Program-made: the position numbers and the translations under genes
Source of the DNA: Branchipolynoe longqiensis
Taxonomy: Eukaryota > Annelida > Polychaeta > Phyllodocida > Polynoidae
Direction of reading: 5' to 3'
Assembly (NCBI GenBank): GCA_030323885.1
Contig: CM059186.1
Location: 21,614,998-21,678,997, forward strand
Length of the DNA stretch: 64,000 nucleotides
Part shown: piece after piece, positions 45,745-55,479 of the stretch
Position numbering within the stretch: the first letter of the stretch is position 1
Layout: each line of letters opens with the position of its first letter
Notes under the pieces: generated by a model
Database searches by the model: none
What the model was told of the DNA's origin: nothing
What the model saw: only the letters and a program-made list of their open reading frames with translations

Positions 45745-46669
45745 TTCATTAATAACTAGAAAGGTCCAGATTAAGAGATATTTTGAATTTGTACAGCATT
45801 TTTCGGACTCTCTAGCCCCCCTCCCCTGCGACTCTGCGCAGGCAGCTCTATATGCTACATGACTAGCCAGGTCGCTTAAATATAGGTCAATAATTAATTA
45901 CCTTAGTGGACTCAACAATTTTCTACGAGAGAACTCCTCCCCTCTCTTAGATTATAAGAGTTATATACTATCTAGCACCCTGAAAGGGATTCGTCGGGTA
46001 AAGGGGGATGAGGTTAGGCAAGCTTTGCCTATGCTTCCGGGTATGATCCTTTCGATTTTTTCACTTCTGACTGTTAATCCTGGACATGTGGCTTGGAGAG
46101 CGGCACTGCTGTGTTGTTTTAGGGGATTACTACGTAAGTGCCAGGTCACTATGTCAGATTCTACATTAAGGCGCCAGGATTTTGTTTTCTATTCCTGGGG
46201 TATGATAATTACCATACGCAAGACTAAGACAATACAGTTTAGACAGAGGAAACTACAAATCCCTATTGCTAAATGCAAGGATAAGCGTCTTTGTGCTGTA
46301 TACTGGACTGATAGGCATTTTCGTGAGTTACCCTCAACCTCGGACTCACTCGCTTTTCGGATTCCTCATGGATCGGGATCCTCTCCATTGACTTATAATC
46401 TGTATGAAAAAACTCTAAAGGTTTTTGTTGCTAAAGCTGGGATGAACCCAGCTGATTTTTCATCCCATTCCCTCCGTAGGGGGGGCTGCACTTACCTCTC
46501 CATGTGCGGGGCTACTCTGGAGGAACTCAGAACTAGAGGTGATTGGTCTTCTGATACTATATTTGCCTACTTGAAGACACCAATTACTCACCGTATAGTG
46601 CACGACATGAGGGTTGCCTCATCGCTTGATTCTTATGAGAGCTCTCTTGGATTGGGGGCCGCGCCATAG
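45695..46669 (+). pseudogene. PAT/Ngaro-like tyrosine recombinase
   Basis: The frame (phase of 46669) is open from within the end of the RT frame, reads MSYSHNSLITRKVQIKRYF near 45728, and is broken by one TGA at 45860-45862. After it the core-binding helices and catalytic domain follow. Catalytic residues: Arg in CCFRGLLRKCQV, the H-x-x-R box HSLRRGGC, and Tyr in DWSSDTIFAYL, followed by about 30 residues to the stop. In this family the recombinase integrates a circular DNA copy without target duplication. Apart from the TGA the domain looks intact; the stop may be a mutation or an error. Confidence 0.75.
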
Positions 46670-46678
46670 GGCGGTCTT

Positions 46679-46768
46679 GGCTATATTTACTTGTCAAGAG
46701 AAAATAAATACTCTCAATCCACTTAGCTCTTTATATTCTTCCTTCACCTCAGCTAGAACAGGTTTATA
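46679..46768 (+). repeat. B1 repeat
   Basis: 90 bp starting GGCTATATTTACTTGTC just after the recombinase stop and ending ACAGGTTTATA; identical to B2. Confidence 0.9.
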
Positions 46769-46960
46769 GTTAGTATATAAATATACGGGTATAAATCATC
46801 GGTATGAGGTTTTCCTATTACTTTACCATTATTCTTATTAAGGTCCAATTGTGGGCAGATGTTTATTAACTGCGGCATGCTGGCCTAGACTGGCGCCGCC
46901 ACCAGCAGTTCTTGTCACTCATCTCTCGCCGTTCTGAGCATCCTGCTTCGAAAAAAACTT
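46765..46960 (+). repeat. A2 repeat
   Basis: 196 bp, repeat of A1, directly joined to B1 with a 4-bp TATA overlap. Confidence 0.9.
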
Positions 46961-46975
46961 TTATATGTATGATAA

Positions 46976-47065
46976 GGCTATATTTACTTGTCAAGAGAAA
47001 ATAAATACTCTCAATCCACTTAGCTCTTTATATTCTTCCTTCACCTCAGCTAGAACAGGTTTATA
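46976..47065 (+). repeat. B2 terminal repeat
   Basis: 90 bp identical to B1, ending the element. A 15-bp spacer (TTATATGTATGATAA) separates it from A2. Confidence 0.9.
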
Positions 47066-47275
47066 CATATATACATATATACATAGATACATAGATACAT
47101 AAATACATAGATACATAGATACATAGATATATAGATACATAGATACATAGATACATAGATATTCGTATATACATATACACATATATACATATATACATAT
47201 ATCCATATATACATATATACATATATACATATATACATATATACATATATACATATATACATATATACATATAAT
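47062..47275. repeat. TACATATA/TACATAGA microsatellite, right flank of the retrotransposon pair
   Basis: Same unit type as 37021-37206. Confidence 0.9.
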
Positions 47276-47279
47276 AGCT

Positions 47280-48295
47280 GGCAACAATGCACACACAAAC
47301 TGAAATGTACACAAACTGAAATGTACATGAACTGAAATGTACACAAACTGACAGGCACACACAAACTGTGATGCACACTATCTGAAATGTATATGAAGTC
47401 AAATGCACATGAACTGAAACGTACACAAACTGGAATGCACACAAACTGAAATTTAGACAAACTGAAATACACACAAACTGAAATATGCACAAACTGAAAT
47501 ACACACAAACTGAAATATGCACAACTGAAATGTACATAACCTGAAATATGCACAAACTGGAAGTTACACAAACTGAAATACACACAAACTGAAATGTCAC
47601 AAATTGAAATTTAGACAAATTGAAATACACAAAAACTGAAATATGCACAACTAAAATGTACATAAGCTGAAATATGCACAAACTCGAAGTTCCACAAACT
47701 GAAATACACAAAACTGAAATGTACACAAATGTGCATGAACTGATATCTACACAAGAGTGAAATGTACCTGACTGAAATGTTCTCGAACTGAAATATGCAT
47801 GAACTGAAATGTACATGAACTGAAAGGTACACAAACTGAAATGTACATGGACTGAAATATACATGAAATGAAATGTACATGAAGTAGAATGTACACAGAC
47901 TGAAATGTGTATGAACTGAAAGGTATGCGACTGAAATGTACACAAACAGGAATTTACACAAACTGAAATATGCATTGAACTGAAATGCACACAAACTGAA
48001 ATGTATACAAACTGAAATGTACAATAAGTGAAATGCACATGAAGTGAAATGTACAAAAATACATCGACATGAAGTGAAACATACATAAACTGAAATGTAC
48101 ACAAACTGAAATGTACATTAAATGAAATGTGCACAAACTGAAATGTGCACAAACTAAAATATGCACAATCTGAAATGTGCACATTCTGAAACATGCATTA
48201 ACTGACATAAGAATGAAGTGAAATGTGCGCAAACTGAAATGTACACAAACTAAAATGTACGCAAACTGAAGTATGCACAAATTTTAATTTTTCCT
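47280..48295. repeat. ACAAACTGAAATGTAC 16-bp minisatellite, left block
   Basis: About 60 degenerate units. Frames reading Phe-Ser-Leu-Cys-Thr-Phe-Gln repeats are artefacts of the 16-bp period. Confidence 0.9.
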
Positions 48296-48316
48296 TTTTT
48301 TTTTTTTCCTTTTTCT

Positions 48317-48624
48317 TTTCTTGAAGATTTATACAGCCTATCATGGATAAGTCTGAATAGACTTGTTTTCACCATTAGACAGTTTGTTGATAGAAAGCCC
48401 GAGCCTACACTTTTACCGACCCAGGGATTTTTAACCTCCCACACCACATAGATATGGTATGAGAGCAACTGGCCTTTGATGTCACTGTAAGTTATACACA
48501 GCGGCGGAAATCCAAATTGGCAGAGGTGGGGAGGGCACAGGGAATCGAACCACGGACCTTCAGATTAGGAGTCTGACCTATAAAAAAGTCAGACACTCTA
48601 ACCACTCCGCCACAGAGAACACAA
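48317..48624 (-). mobile_element. SINE-B inserted in the 16-bp minisatellite
   Basis: Complete SINE-B with head at 48624 and tail at 48317, followed outward by a T/C-rich run. The minisatellite continues on both sides. Confidence 0.8.
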
Positions 48625-49260
48625 CCTGAAATACACACAAACTGAAATGTACACACACTGAAATATGCACAAGCTGAATTGTACACAAACTAAAATGTAC
48701 ACAACTAAAATGTACACAAACTGAAATGTACACAAAGTTAAATGTACACAAACTGAAATACACACAAAGTGAATGTACTCAAACTGATATGTACACAAAC
48801 TGAAATGTGCACAAACTGAAATGTGCACAAACTGAAATGTGCACAAACTGAAATATGCGCAATCTGAAATATGTATAAACTGACATAAGCATGAAGTGAA
48901 ATGTGCGCAAACTGAAATGTACACAAACTGAAGCGTACACAAGTTAAATGTACACAAACTAAAATACACACACTGAAATGTACACAAACTGAAATGTACA
49001 CAAACTGAAATATACACAAACTGAAATATGCACAAGCTGAATTGTACGCAAACTGAAATGTACACAAACTAAGATGTACACAACTGAAATGTACACACAG
49101 TTAAAGGTACACAAACTGAAATACACACAAAGTGAAATGTTCACAAACTGAAATACACACAAAGTGAAATGTACACATCCTGATATGTACACAAACTGAA
49201 ATGTACACAAACTGAAATATGCACAAACTGAAATGTACACAAACTGAAATGTACAAACTG
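48625..49260. repeat. ACAAACTGAAATGTAC 16-bp minisatellite, right block
   Basis: About 38 degenerate units, continuing the array left of the SINE. Confidence 0.9.
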
Positions 49261-49384
49261 GGCAGTTGTTGATACCACTCGGACACAAAAATCACTGCAG
49301 TTACACACACACTGAATAACACTGACAGGCAGGCGGACAGATGAAATGTACACGAGGGGTGGAACGGGGGTGGGTGCACGTAAC

Positions 49385-49530
49385 GTATTAAATGGCCATC
49401 TCCAGACTCGCACATGCGCAGTGGTCAACGCCACCCGAGATGCCTTCTGGGATTGGCTCCTAATTTTGGGGCGGAACCAGCGTTTGCGTGTTAGGCTTTT
49501 TCACAGGCCGTCTAATTAAAAAGTCACGCT
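49385..49530. promoter_or_regulatory. candidate conserved non-coding element
   Basis: Single-copy sequence containing GGATTGGCTCCTAATTTTGG and GTCTAATTAAAAAGTC after the minisatellite. CCAAT-type and homeodomain-type words; role inferred. Confidence 0.25.
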
Positions 49531-49554
49531 TCTTGTGACCATGGCCTGCACGTC

Positions 49555-49665
49555 TGTGTGCCTACACACTCGCGCGCAAACGCGCACACACACGCACACA
49601 CGCACGCACACACACACGAACACACGCACACACTCACGCGCGCACTCGCGCGCACACACACGCAT
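49555..49665. repeat. CACACG microsatellite
   Basis: CA/CG dinucleotide-rich tract. Confidence 0.85.
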
Positions 49666-49829
49666 AGTCACCCTCATGTCCGGGAGACAGTTACCAGTTT
49701 CCACGAGCAGTTCAGCACAGCTTTTACTTCTAATACCCAATTCCCAGTTGCCATGTGACATTGCGTCGGTATAGTAGAATTAAGAATCTTCGTTCTACTA
49801 GACTCGACTGTCTTATTCCAAACACCGGG

Positions 49830-50138
49830 CGCGTTAGGCTAATCGGTAGAGCGCAGGGTTCCCGGGCGGGAGGTCAGGAGATCCAATCAAACATTATAAA
49901 ATTGATACTTGTCACTACCTAGCGTGGCGCTTGGCATTAATAGGATACAACAAGGACTGGTTAGCTCAGTGTCAGGATAATGTGACTGTGTGGGATATCG
50001 GGTCATGGTGCTACTGGCCTGGTCTCCCAGTGGTGCAGCACTATAAAGTCGCCACTAGTGCGCACTATCACAAGTCGGTACCTGTCCTGATATGACCTTA
50101 GATGTTGCTAGGATGTAAAACAACAACAAACAAACAAA
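49830..50138 (+). mobile_element. SINE-A, full length
   Basis: A tRNA-like head (AATCGGTAGAGCGCAGGGTT, then AGGAGATCCAATC), uninterrupted body, and a CAACAACAAACAAACAAAG tail. It serves as the empty-site reference for the MITE at 33705. Confidence 0.75.
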
Positions 50139-50296
50139 GCAAATATTCCAAGGATCAGTCACAATAGTGATTACTTATTCACCTGTCCAGCCCTACTTAC
50201 TCAGCATACTTACCTACTCACCCCTACTTACATGCCCTACTTACCAACCCGCGCTACTTACCCACCACATACCTCATCTGCCCACGTCCACTCAAC

Positions 50297-50350
50297 CCCC
50301 GTCCTGATATTACATTAGATGTTTCTAGGACGTAAAACAACAAACCTACT
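50297..50350 (+). mobile_element. SINE-A 3' fragment
   Basis: TCCTGATATTACATTAGATG and AGGACGTAAAACAACAAAC only. Confidence 0.55.
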
Positions 50351-50605
50351 CACTTGTGGGTTCGATTCCTGCTCTAGGTAGTGCAATATTTCCCATTTTC
50401 ATGACCCGAACGACAGTAGAATATGATAGGTTATAAGGCATAGTCAAAGGATTTCAAACTCACTGCTCATCAAAGGCTTTGGGTACTGTTTTTGTGTGTG
50501 TGTTTTTTGTGTGTGCGGTGTTTTTATTTGGGGGGGGGGGGACTCCATTGCATTGCAGGGGAGGGGGGGGGGAATCAATTGCATTGCAGTGAACGGCTTC
50601 TTTAC

Positions 50606-50685
50606 AACCCCTCGTCCTGATATGACCTTAGATGTTGCCAGGACGTAAAACTCCAACAACAACCAACCAACTAACCAACCAATCT
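50606..50685 (+). mobile_element. SINE-A 3' fragment
   Basis: GATATGACCTTAGATGTTGC and CAGGACGTAAAACTCCAAC with an AACCAACCAAC tail. Confidence 0.6.
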
Positions 50686-50787
50686 TTTCAACCCTTCTCA
50701 ATAATTAGTGACCCATGAGTTTAAACCCGCTTCAGCTCTGTTTTATAGAGAAAGCCTCGGCAACTATGCAGACATTAATTCCCTCGC

Positions 50788-51132
50788 TCGAGGGAGCGGG
50801 ACCTAGTGTCAGACGGTAGGGTGTCCACCTATGAAAGCGTAGGTCATCCGATCGATCCTGCTCAGTGGACATATTTGAAGTTTGGGCTATTTTCCATTCC
50901 AACCAGTGGTCCACAACTGGTTCATCAAAGGCTGTGGTATATGCTGTCCTGTCTATGGGAATGTGCATGTAAAAGACCCCTTGCTGCTTATCAGAAAGAG
51001 TAGCCTATGTGCCGGCAGCGGGTTTCTTCTAAAGAAATATGCCAGATTGACCATATGTTTGACATCCAATTGCCGATGATAAAAATCAATGTTTTCTGGA
51101 GGCATCGTTAAATAAAACAAACTTTCCTTTTC
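50788..51132 (+). mobile_element. SINE-C, complete with 10-bp target duplication
   Basis: ATTCCCTCGC is duplicated at 50778-50787 and 51133-51142. The head has GACGGTAGGGTG (A box) and GGTCATCCGATCGATCC (B box). The body has TGCTGTCCTGTCTATGGGAA, AAAAGACCCCTTGCTGC and TTTGACATCCAATTGCCGAT, and the tail is CGTTAAATAAAACAAAC. From general knowledge, this body-and-tail type recurs in many molluscan genomes, which supports the taxonomic call. Confidence 0.8.
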
Positions 51133-51299
51133 ATTCCCTCGCGTGATACGCTACAACAGTTGAGTAGGGTCATTAGGGAAGAATTACCCCAATAATCACA
51201 GACCACACTGGCCCTCAGTTTTGATTGGTGCCTAATTAACTCATAAGTGAAAGGGTGGTTTCAAGCTATTCAAACTACAATGAGTTATATTCAATCAGT

Positions 51300-51955
51300 A
51301 TAACTGAATAGGTGAAACTGTGTTTGTCATTTTTATGAGATAAATATCTTAAATTGAATATTATAACCGACCTTATTTTAGTTTGAATTAACTTTCATTT
51401 TAAATGGATAGGTTTTGGGATATTTGAAATTCAAACATGTAAAATTAGTTCTGGCAAGGATGCCCAACTCTGACACCATGGGCTTCAGCAGTAATAGGTT
51501 CTATTAAATTGTGGTGTTCTCTGTGGTGGAGTGGTTAGAGTGTCTGACTTTTTTTCTAGGACGACTCCTTAACTGAGAGTTGGTGGTTCGATTCCCCTTG
51601 CCCCCACATCTGCCAATTTGGATTTCCACCGCGGTGTAAAACTTACAGCGACATCAAAGGCCGGTTGCTTTCATACCATGTCTATGTGGTGTGGGAGGTT
51701 AAAAATCCCTTGTGTCGGTAAAAGTGTAGGCTCGGGCTTTCTATCGACAAACTGTCTAATGGTGAAAACAAGTCTATTCAGACTTATCCATGATAGGCAG
51801 TATAAATCTTCAAAAAAAAAAACTCCCTTCAATGTGGCCACAAATGCTTAATAAGTGCACCAATATCTAACTTAAGTTAGATATGTAGAGTCAAATCTAT
51901 ATAATTATTTTGGTTTTGAAAATGTAATGCTTCATCGGAATATGCAGCTTTAAGG
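51300..51955 (+). mobile_element. TTAA-MITE interrupted by a SINE-B
   Basis: Left family blocks run to CTATTAAATT at 51510; right blocks resume at about 51825 (CCCTTCAATGTGGCCACAAA) and end TTCATCGGAATATGCAGCTT. The left terminus is eroded. Confidence 0.65.
51511..51822 (+). mobile_element. SINE-B, full length, in a TTAA-MITE
   Basis: Head GTGGTGTTCTCTGTGGTGGA, B box GGTGGTTCGATTCCCC, body and an 11-A tail. It inserted in the AT-rich centre of the MITE. Confidence 0.8.
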
Positions 51956-52127
51956 ACAAGGTTTGTCACCAGTCTATATATCTCACACACTGATGACTGG
52001 TCTCCCTGCTTGCATTGCGCGATAGCTACGATGCCTGCTATTACTAAACTGCTGCTAGTAATAGGAATTTTGCAGCAATTGTAAAATACCAAAAGCAATC
52101 ACAGTATTACTACCACAGTAGACTAAG

Positions 52128-52258
52128 CGGGATGACCGAATGAGTTAACCACTCGCTTCCTATGCGCGAGTAGCAGGTTTGAACCCCGGCCGAGTCAAAC
52201 CAATTATTTAGACATGTTTTGTGTGCTTAACGCTACCAAGCCAGGCGCTCGGCATAAA
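52128..52258 (+). mobile_element. SINE-A head and proximal body, truncated by a TTAA-MITE
   Basis: GGGATGACCGAATGAGTTAA and GGTTTGAACCCCGGCCGAGT match the head. The body stops at GCGCTCGGCAT, where MITE sequence begins. Confidence 0.6.
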
Positions 52259-52535
52259 AGTTGCCTGCATAGTCCGATGAAAGCATCAAATTTTCAAAAC
52301 CAGGACACGCAGCTAGATTTGATCCGAAATATCCAATTTAGGTACTGGTTCACTTATTAAGCATTTCTTGCTGCATATAAGAGAATACGAATGCAATTTA
52401 ATCGAATCTCTTAATGTTATTCTAAAGCCTACAGTGTCAGAATTTTAGCAAACATACCAAAATTAACTTTGTATGTTTTCACTTCAAATGTCGCCAAAGT
52501 TAACCATTTATGATATAAATTACTTCAAATGCATG
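52256..52535 (-). mobile_element. TTAA-MITE, partial
   Basis: It begins AAAAGTTGCCTGCATAGTCC (small insertion in the end) and is lost after about 52530. Confidence 0.5.
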
Positions 52536-52619
52536 GGTTGTTGAATTCAGGCAGCAGTTGAATTAGTGCTAAGCAGCGCTCCCCCCTCCCCCCTCCCCCC
52601 TCCATTAATTTCCGCTTTA

Positions 52620-53699
52620 AACCCAGTCACACCTTACCGGATAGGGGAACCGGATAGAAACAGGACAGTGTCCAGTCAAACACGTCAATGTCCGGTTTAT
52701 ATATGGTAGGCATCCGGCGTTTCCGTTCTCTGTCCGGTGGTGTCCGGCTTGTACGGTGGCAAGTTTTAAACTAGATAAAAGATTCAGCCCGTACTGACAG
52801 TACAGTGGTGAAAACCAACCCATTAGAAAAGCTGGCGAAGAATTTCGACATGCTGGGGAAATTAATTGAGTGAATAATGTCTTAATTCAAGAAGCAAAAT
52901 ATATTCTTTATATATGTTTTTATATTTACCCGCTACCTTTGAGTTGAAAAATATAATAAAACATCTAGTTTAATCAGATTTAAAAGTGAAATCGATGGCG
53001 TTCTATGGCTGCCATCTTGTCTTTTTGCATTCTCTCCCATTTCACCAACTCTGTGCCTATATAAGTATCCATATGATACTGGAGGCAGGCATTCTACTTC
53101 CTGTTCTATACTAAAGCTATTTTCGTCTGTATTTACACTACGTTGTCGTTCACCTGTCTACCAAAAGTACCGGGTGAATCTTTTATCTAGTTTTGAACAT
53201 GCACAAAACTTGTTCCGGACACCGCCAGACTGAAGTGTATGGTTGGTGTTCGGTTTAAGTCCGTTTAGTCCGTTTTGTCCAGTTCGTGTCTGGTACCCAT
53301 CCGTTACATCTCCGGTTTGCTTCCTGAATAGAATGTTGACGGTGTTGCAGGAATTCGGTCCGTCGGTTTTTTATGTTTTCAGCGCGTCTGTGAACAGTCC
53401 GGTACGTGTCCGGTTGATGTTCGGTCCGTCCGTTTGACATTCGGTTTTCACCCATCGGTTCACCGTTTCTTGTCAATTGTTATCCGGTGTTGTCCGGTTA
53501 TCGTCCGGTTATTGTCCGGTGGCTATTCATTAATGTACATTCTTTGTCCGTTTAGCATACATTTCGTCTGGCGGCCTTTGACCCGATAGCACAACATTTC
53601 GACACATTTCGGTACATTTTGATACCGAACACCACCGGACTAGAACATTCTTTGTCCGGTTGTGTCCGGTGCTCTATCCGGTAAGGTGTGACAGGCACT
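52620..53699. mobile_element. GTCCGGT-rich TIR element with TTA duplication
   Basis: TTA borders both ends (52617-52619 and 53700-53702). TIR core GTCACACCTTACCGGATAG is inverted at 53671-53690. Both arms contain many GTCCGGT or inverted words. It contains the 420-bp MITE at 52771. No transposase is seen. The 3-bp TTA and CACA ends suggest PIF/Harbinger. Confidence 0.65.
52771..53190. mobile_element. CTAGATAAAAG MITE with 7-bp target duplication, copy 2 (nested)
   Basis: CTAGATAAAAGATTCA is inverted as TGAATCTTTTATCTAG. Flanks TTTTAAA (52764-52770) and TTTTGAA (53191-53197) are a 7-bp duplication with one change. The interior matches copy 1 at 22177 in reverse. Confidence 0.75.
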
Positions 53700-53795
53700 T
53701 TAGCAACTGTTCTGTGGTAGCAAGAATGGAATCTTATTGGCGCAGGAAAATGGCATCAAATTCACCAATTTTCAAAAGAAACCCTTGGAGTGTAA

Positions 53796-54180
53796 TCCGG
53801 TGTCGTATCGTCAGCGGCCTGTCATCGTCAGCGGCCTGTCGTCGCTTCTGCGCATGCGCGGATTTTAAGACATATGCAAAAGACCCATTCCCTCGCCGGC
53901 TACAAGCTCAGGCACGGTACCCGGCTGTGTTAGGGACCGATTAGGCCGAAATCTATTGAATGCGATCATATTTAACAGAATTACATACTCAAATAATGAA
54001 ATTTAATTAAATTAACCTTAAATTCCAAGCGATATTAACGTAGCAGCTCGATCAGCGTCGAATCGCCGAGTGTAAACAAAACAAATAGCAGTGATCGCCG
54101 CAACGTGCGAAAATCCGCGCATGCGCAGAAGCGACGACAGGCCGCTGACGATGACAGGCCGCTGACGATACGACACCGGA
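53796..54180. mobile_element. TIR element with perfect 71-bp inverted ends
   Basis: 53796-53866 and 54110-54180 are exact inverted copies, starting TCCGGTGTCGTATCGTCAGC. Each arm contains CGTCAGCGGCCTGTC twice. The loop is 243 bp, non-coding. No clear target duplication is seen. Perfect arms imply recent insertion or conversion. Confidence 0.75.
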
Positions 54181-54254
54181 GATAACAGCTCTCATAAAGC
54201 CATACATTGTTAACCAGTAAAGCTGCACAAAACATACATTTTTCACAAACCAAA

Positions 54255-54627
54255 TCATTTACCTTAATTTGATCCTGTTTTATTATCCAACCTCGATACT
54301 AGTGCATTTACAAAGCATGTGTTGTTGCATACAAGGGCGTTTTATGTCAATTTAATTTGATTTAATTTAGGTGTATTATTATTATTGTAGCGAAAACATG
54401 CCAAATTAATGTTGGTGTGCATATAAAGATTCTGACACCAGAGGTGTCAGCAGTAACAGGTTCTATTATTAAATTGACTTATTTTTCCTTCTATGTAGCA
54501 AGAAATGCTTACGTCATAAGTGCATCTTAATAAGAGTATTTACGTTGGACATGTAGACTCAAGTCTAGATGAGTGTTTTGGTTTAAAATTTTTTTATTTA
54601 CGCCTTCATCGAAATCTGCAGTTTTAA
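54255..54627 (-). mobile_element. TTAA-MITE, left end degraded
   Basis: Family blocks from about 54270 to CTTCATCGAAATCTGCAG, joined through TTAA to the next copy. Confidence 0.5.
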
Positions 54628-54962
54628 AATTGCATGGTCTGATGGTTTTGAGTTTCTGTCATTTTCTTAGATAAATATATTAGGTTGCTCGTTCTAATCT
54701 ACCTTACTCTATCTTGAAGTAATTTTTACTTTAAATGGCTACCTTTTGAGATATTTGAAGTGCAAATAAGCTAACTTAACTTTGGCAAGCACGCCAAAAC
54801 TTCTGCAGTAACAGGTTCTATTGAATTGCCTCAATAGTCCATTCTATGTACCAACAAAGGCTTAAAAGGTGCATCAGTATCTACATTATATATCTAGAAT
54901 AAAATCAAGATAATTATTTTGGTTTTGACAATTTGATGTTTTCATCGGGCTATGCAGCTCTA
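54628..54962 (+). mobile_element. TTAA-MITE, nearly complete
   Basis: It starts AATTGCATGGTCTGATGG after TTAA (54624-54627) and ends TTCATCGGGCTATGCAGCTC; the right TTAA has decayed to CTAA. Confidence 0.65.
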
Positions 54963-54964
54963 AT

Positions 54965-55430
54965 GCACAAACAGACTTTGTCTAATTTCACTGTCCCTTC
55001 GATGACAGGACACATTCTTTGCTATGCTATGTCAGGACAGCCATGGCCTGAATGCAGAGTTACCCGTTGAAAACCATTACAATTGCAAAGGCAATGTCAT
55101 GCCCACGTAAAAAGGAGCATATATAAAGTAGCTAGAAAAAAAGCTGGTTTTAGTTAACAATGCAACTAGTGCACATTAATTTTTGTATCATCGGCTATTG
55201 AACGTAAAAAACATAGGTCATTCTGCATAGACTACTCTTTCCCATAAGCAGAAAATGGGTGTTTTATATGCACTTTTTCCGCAGACAGGTCAGCACATAC
55301 AGAAAGTAGCTAGATGTTAGCCAGTCAAAGTGGGGATTAGATTTATTAGGTTATTCAGGCAAGATCTGACATGCGGACCGTTGCAATGAATGAATACATA
55401 AATGAAGCGCGACTGAAATTTAATTCAAAT
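54965..55430. other. no recognisable feature
   Basis: Single-copy-looking AT-balanced sequence without coding signal or known repeat. Confidence 0.4.
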
Positions 55431-55479
55431 CGCCACCTAGGTCACGGTGTGACGGGGGAGGCGGGCAGGCGGCGGGTAA

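Larger units (their letters stand above)
41402..47065 (+). mobile_element. PAT/Ngaro-like tyrosine-recombinase retrotransposon with split direct repeats
   Basis: Order: A1 (41402-41599), tandem-repeat leader, Gag-like ORF, reverse transcriptase/RNase H, tyrosine recombinase, B1 (46679-46768), A2 (46765-46960), B2 (46976-47065). This A1 ... B1-A2-B2 layout is the defining structure of PAT and Ngaro elements. B1 and B2 are identical over 90 bp; A1 and A2 differ only by two bases in an A-run. The insertion therefore looks recent, yet the frames contain indels and one stop (see the genes). No target duplication is expected or seen. No methyltransferase or hydrolase domain is found. Confidence 0.85.

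Noticed and set aside
47061..48194. 377-codon Phe/Cys/Ser-rich frame resembling a membrane protein
   Set aside because: It is a 16-bp minisatellite read through; three-frame periodicity explains it.
49840..49900. Possible tRNA gene (A- and B-box-like words)
   Set aside because: It is the head of a SINE-A; acceptor and anticodon stems cannot be paired and the sequence runs on into the SINE body. The same holds for the heads at 10250, 4366, 51511 and 50788.
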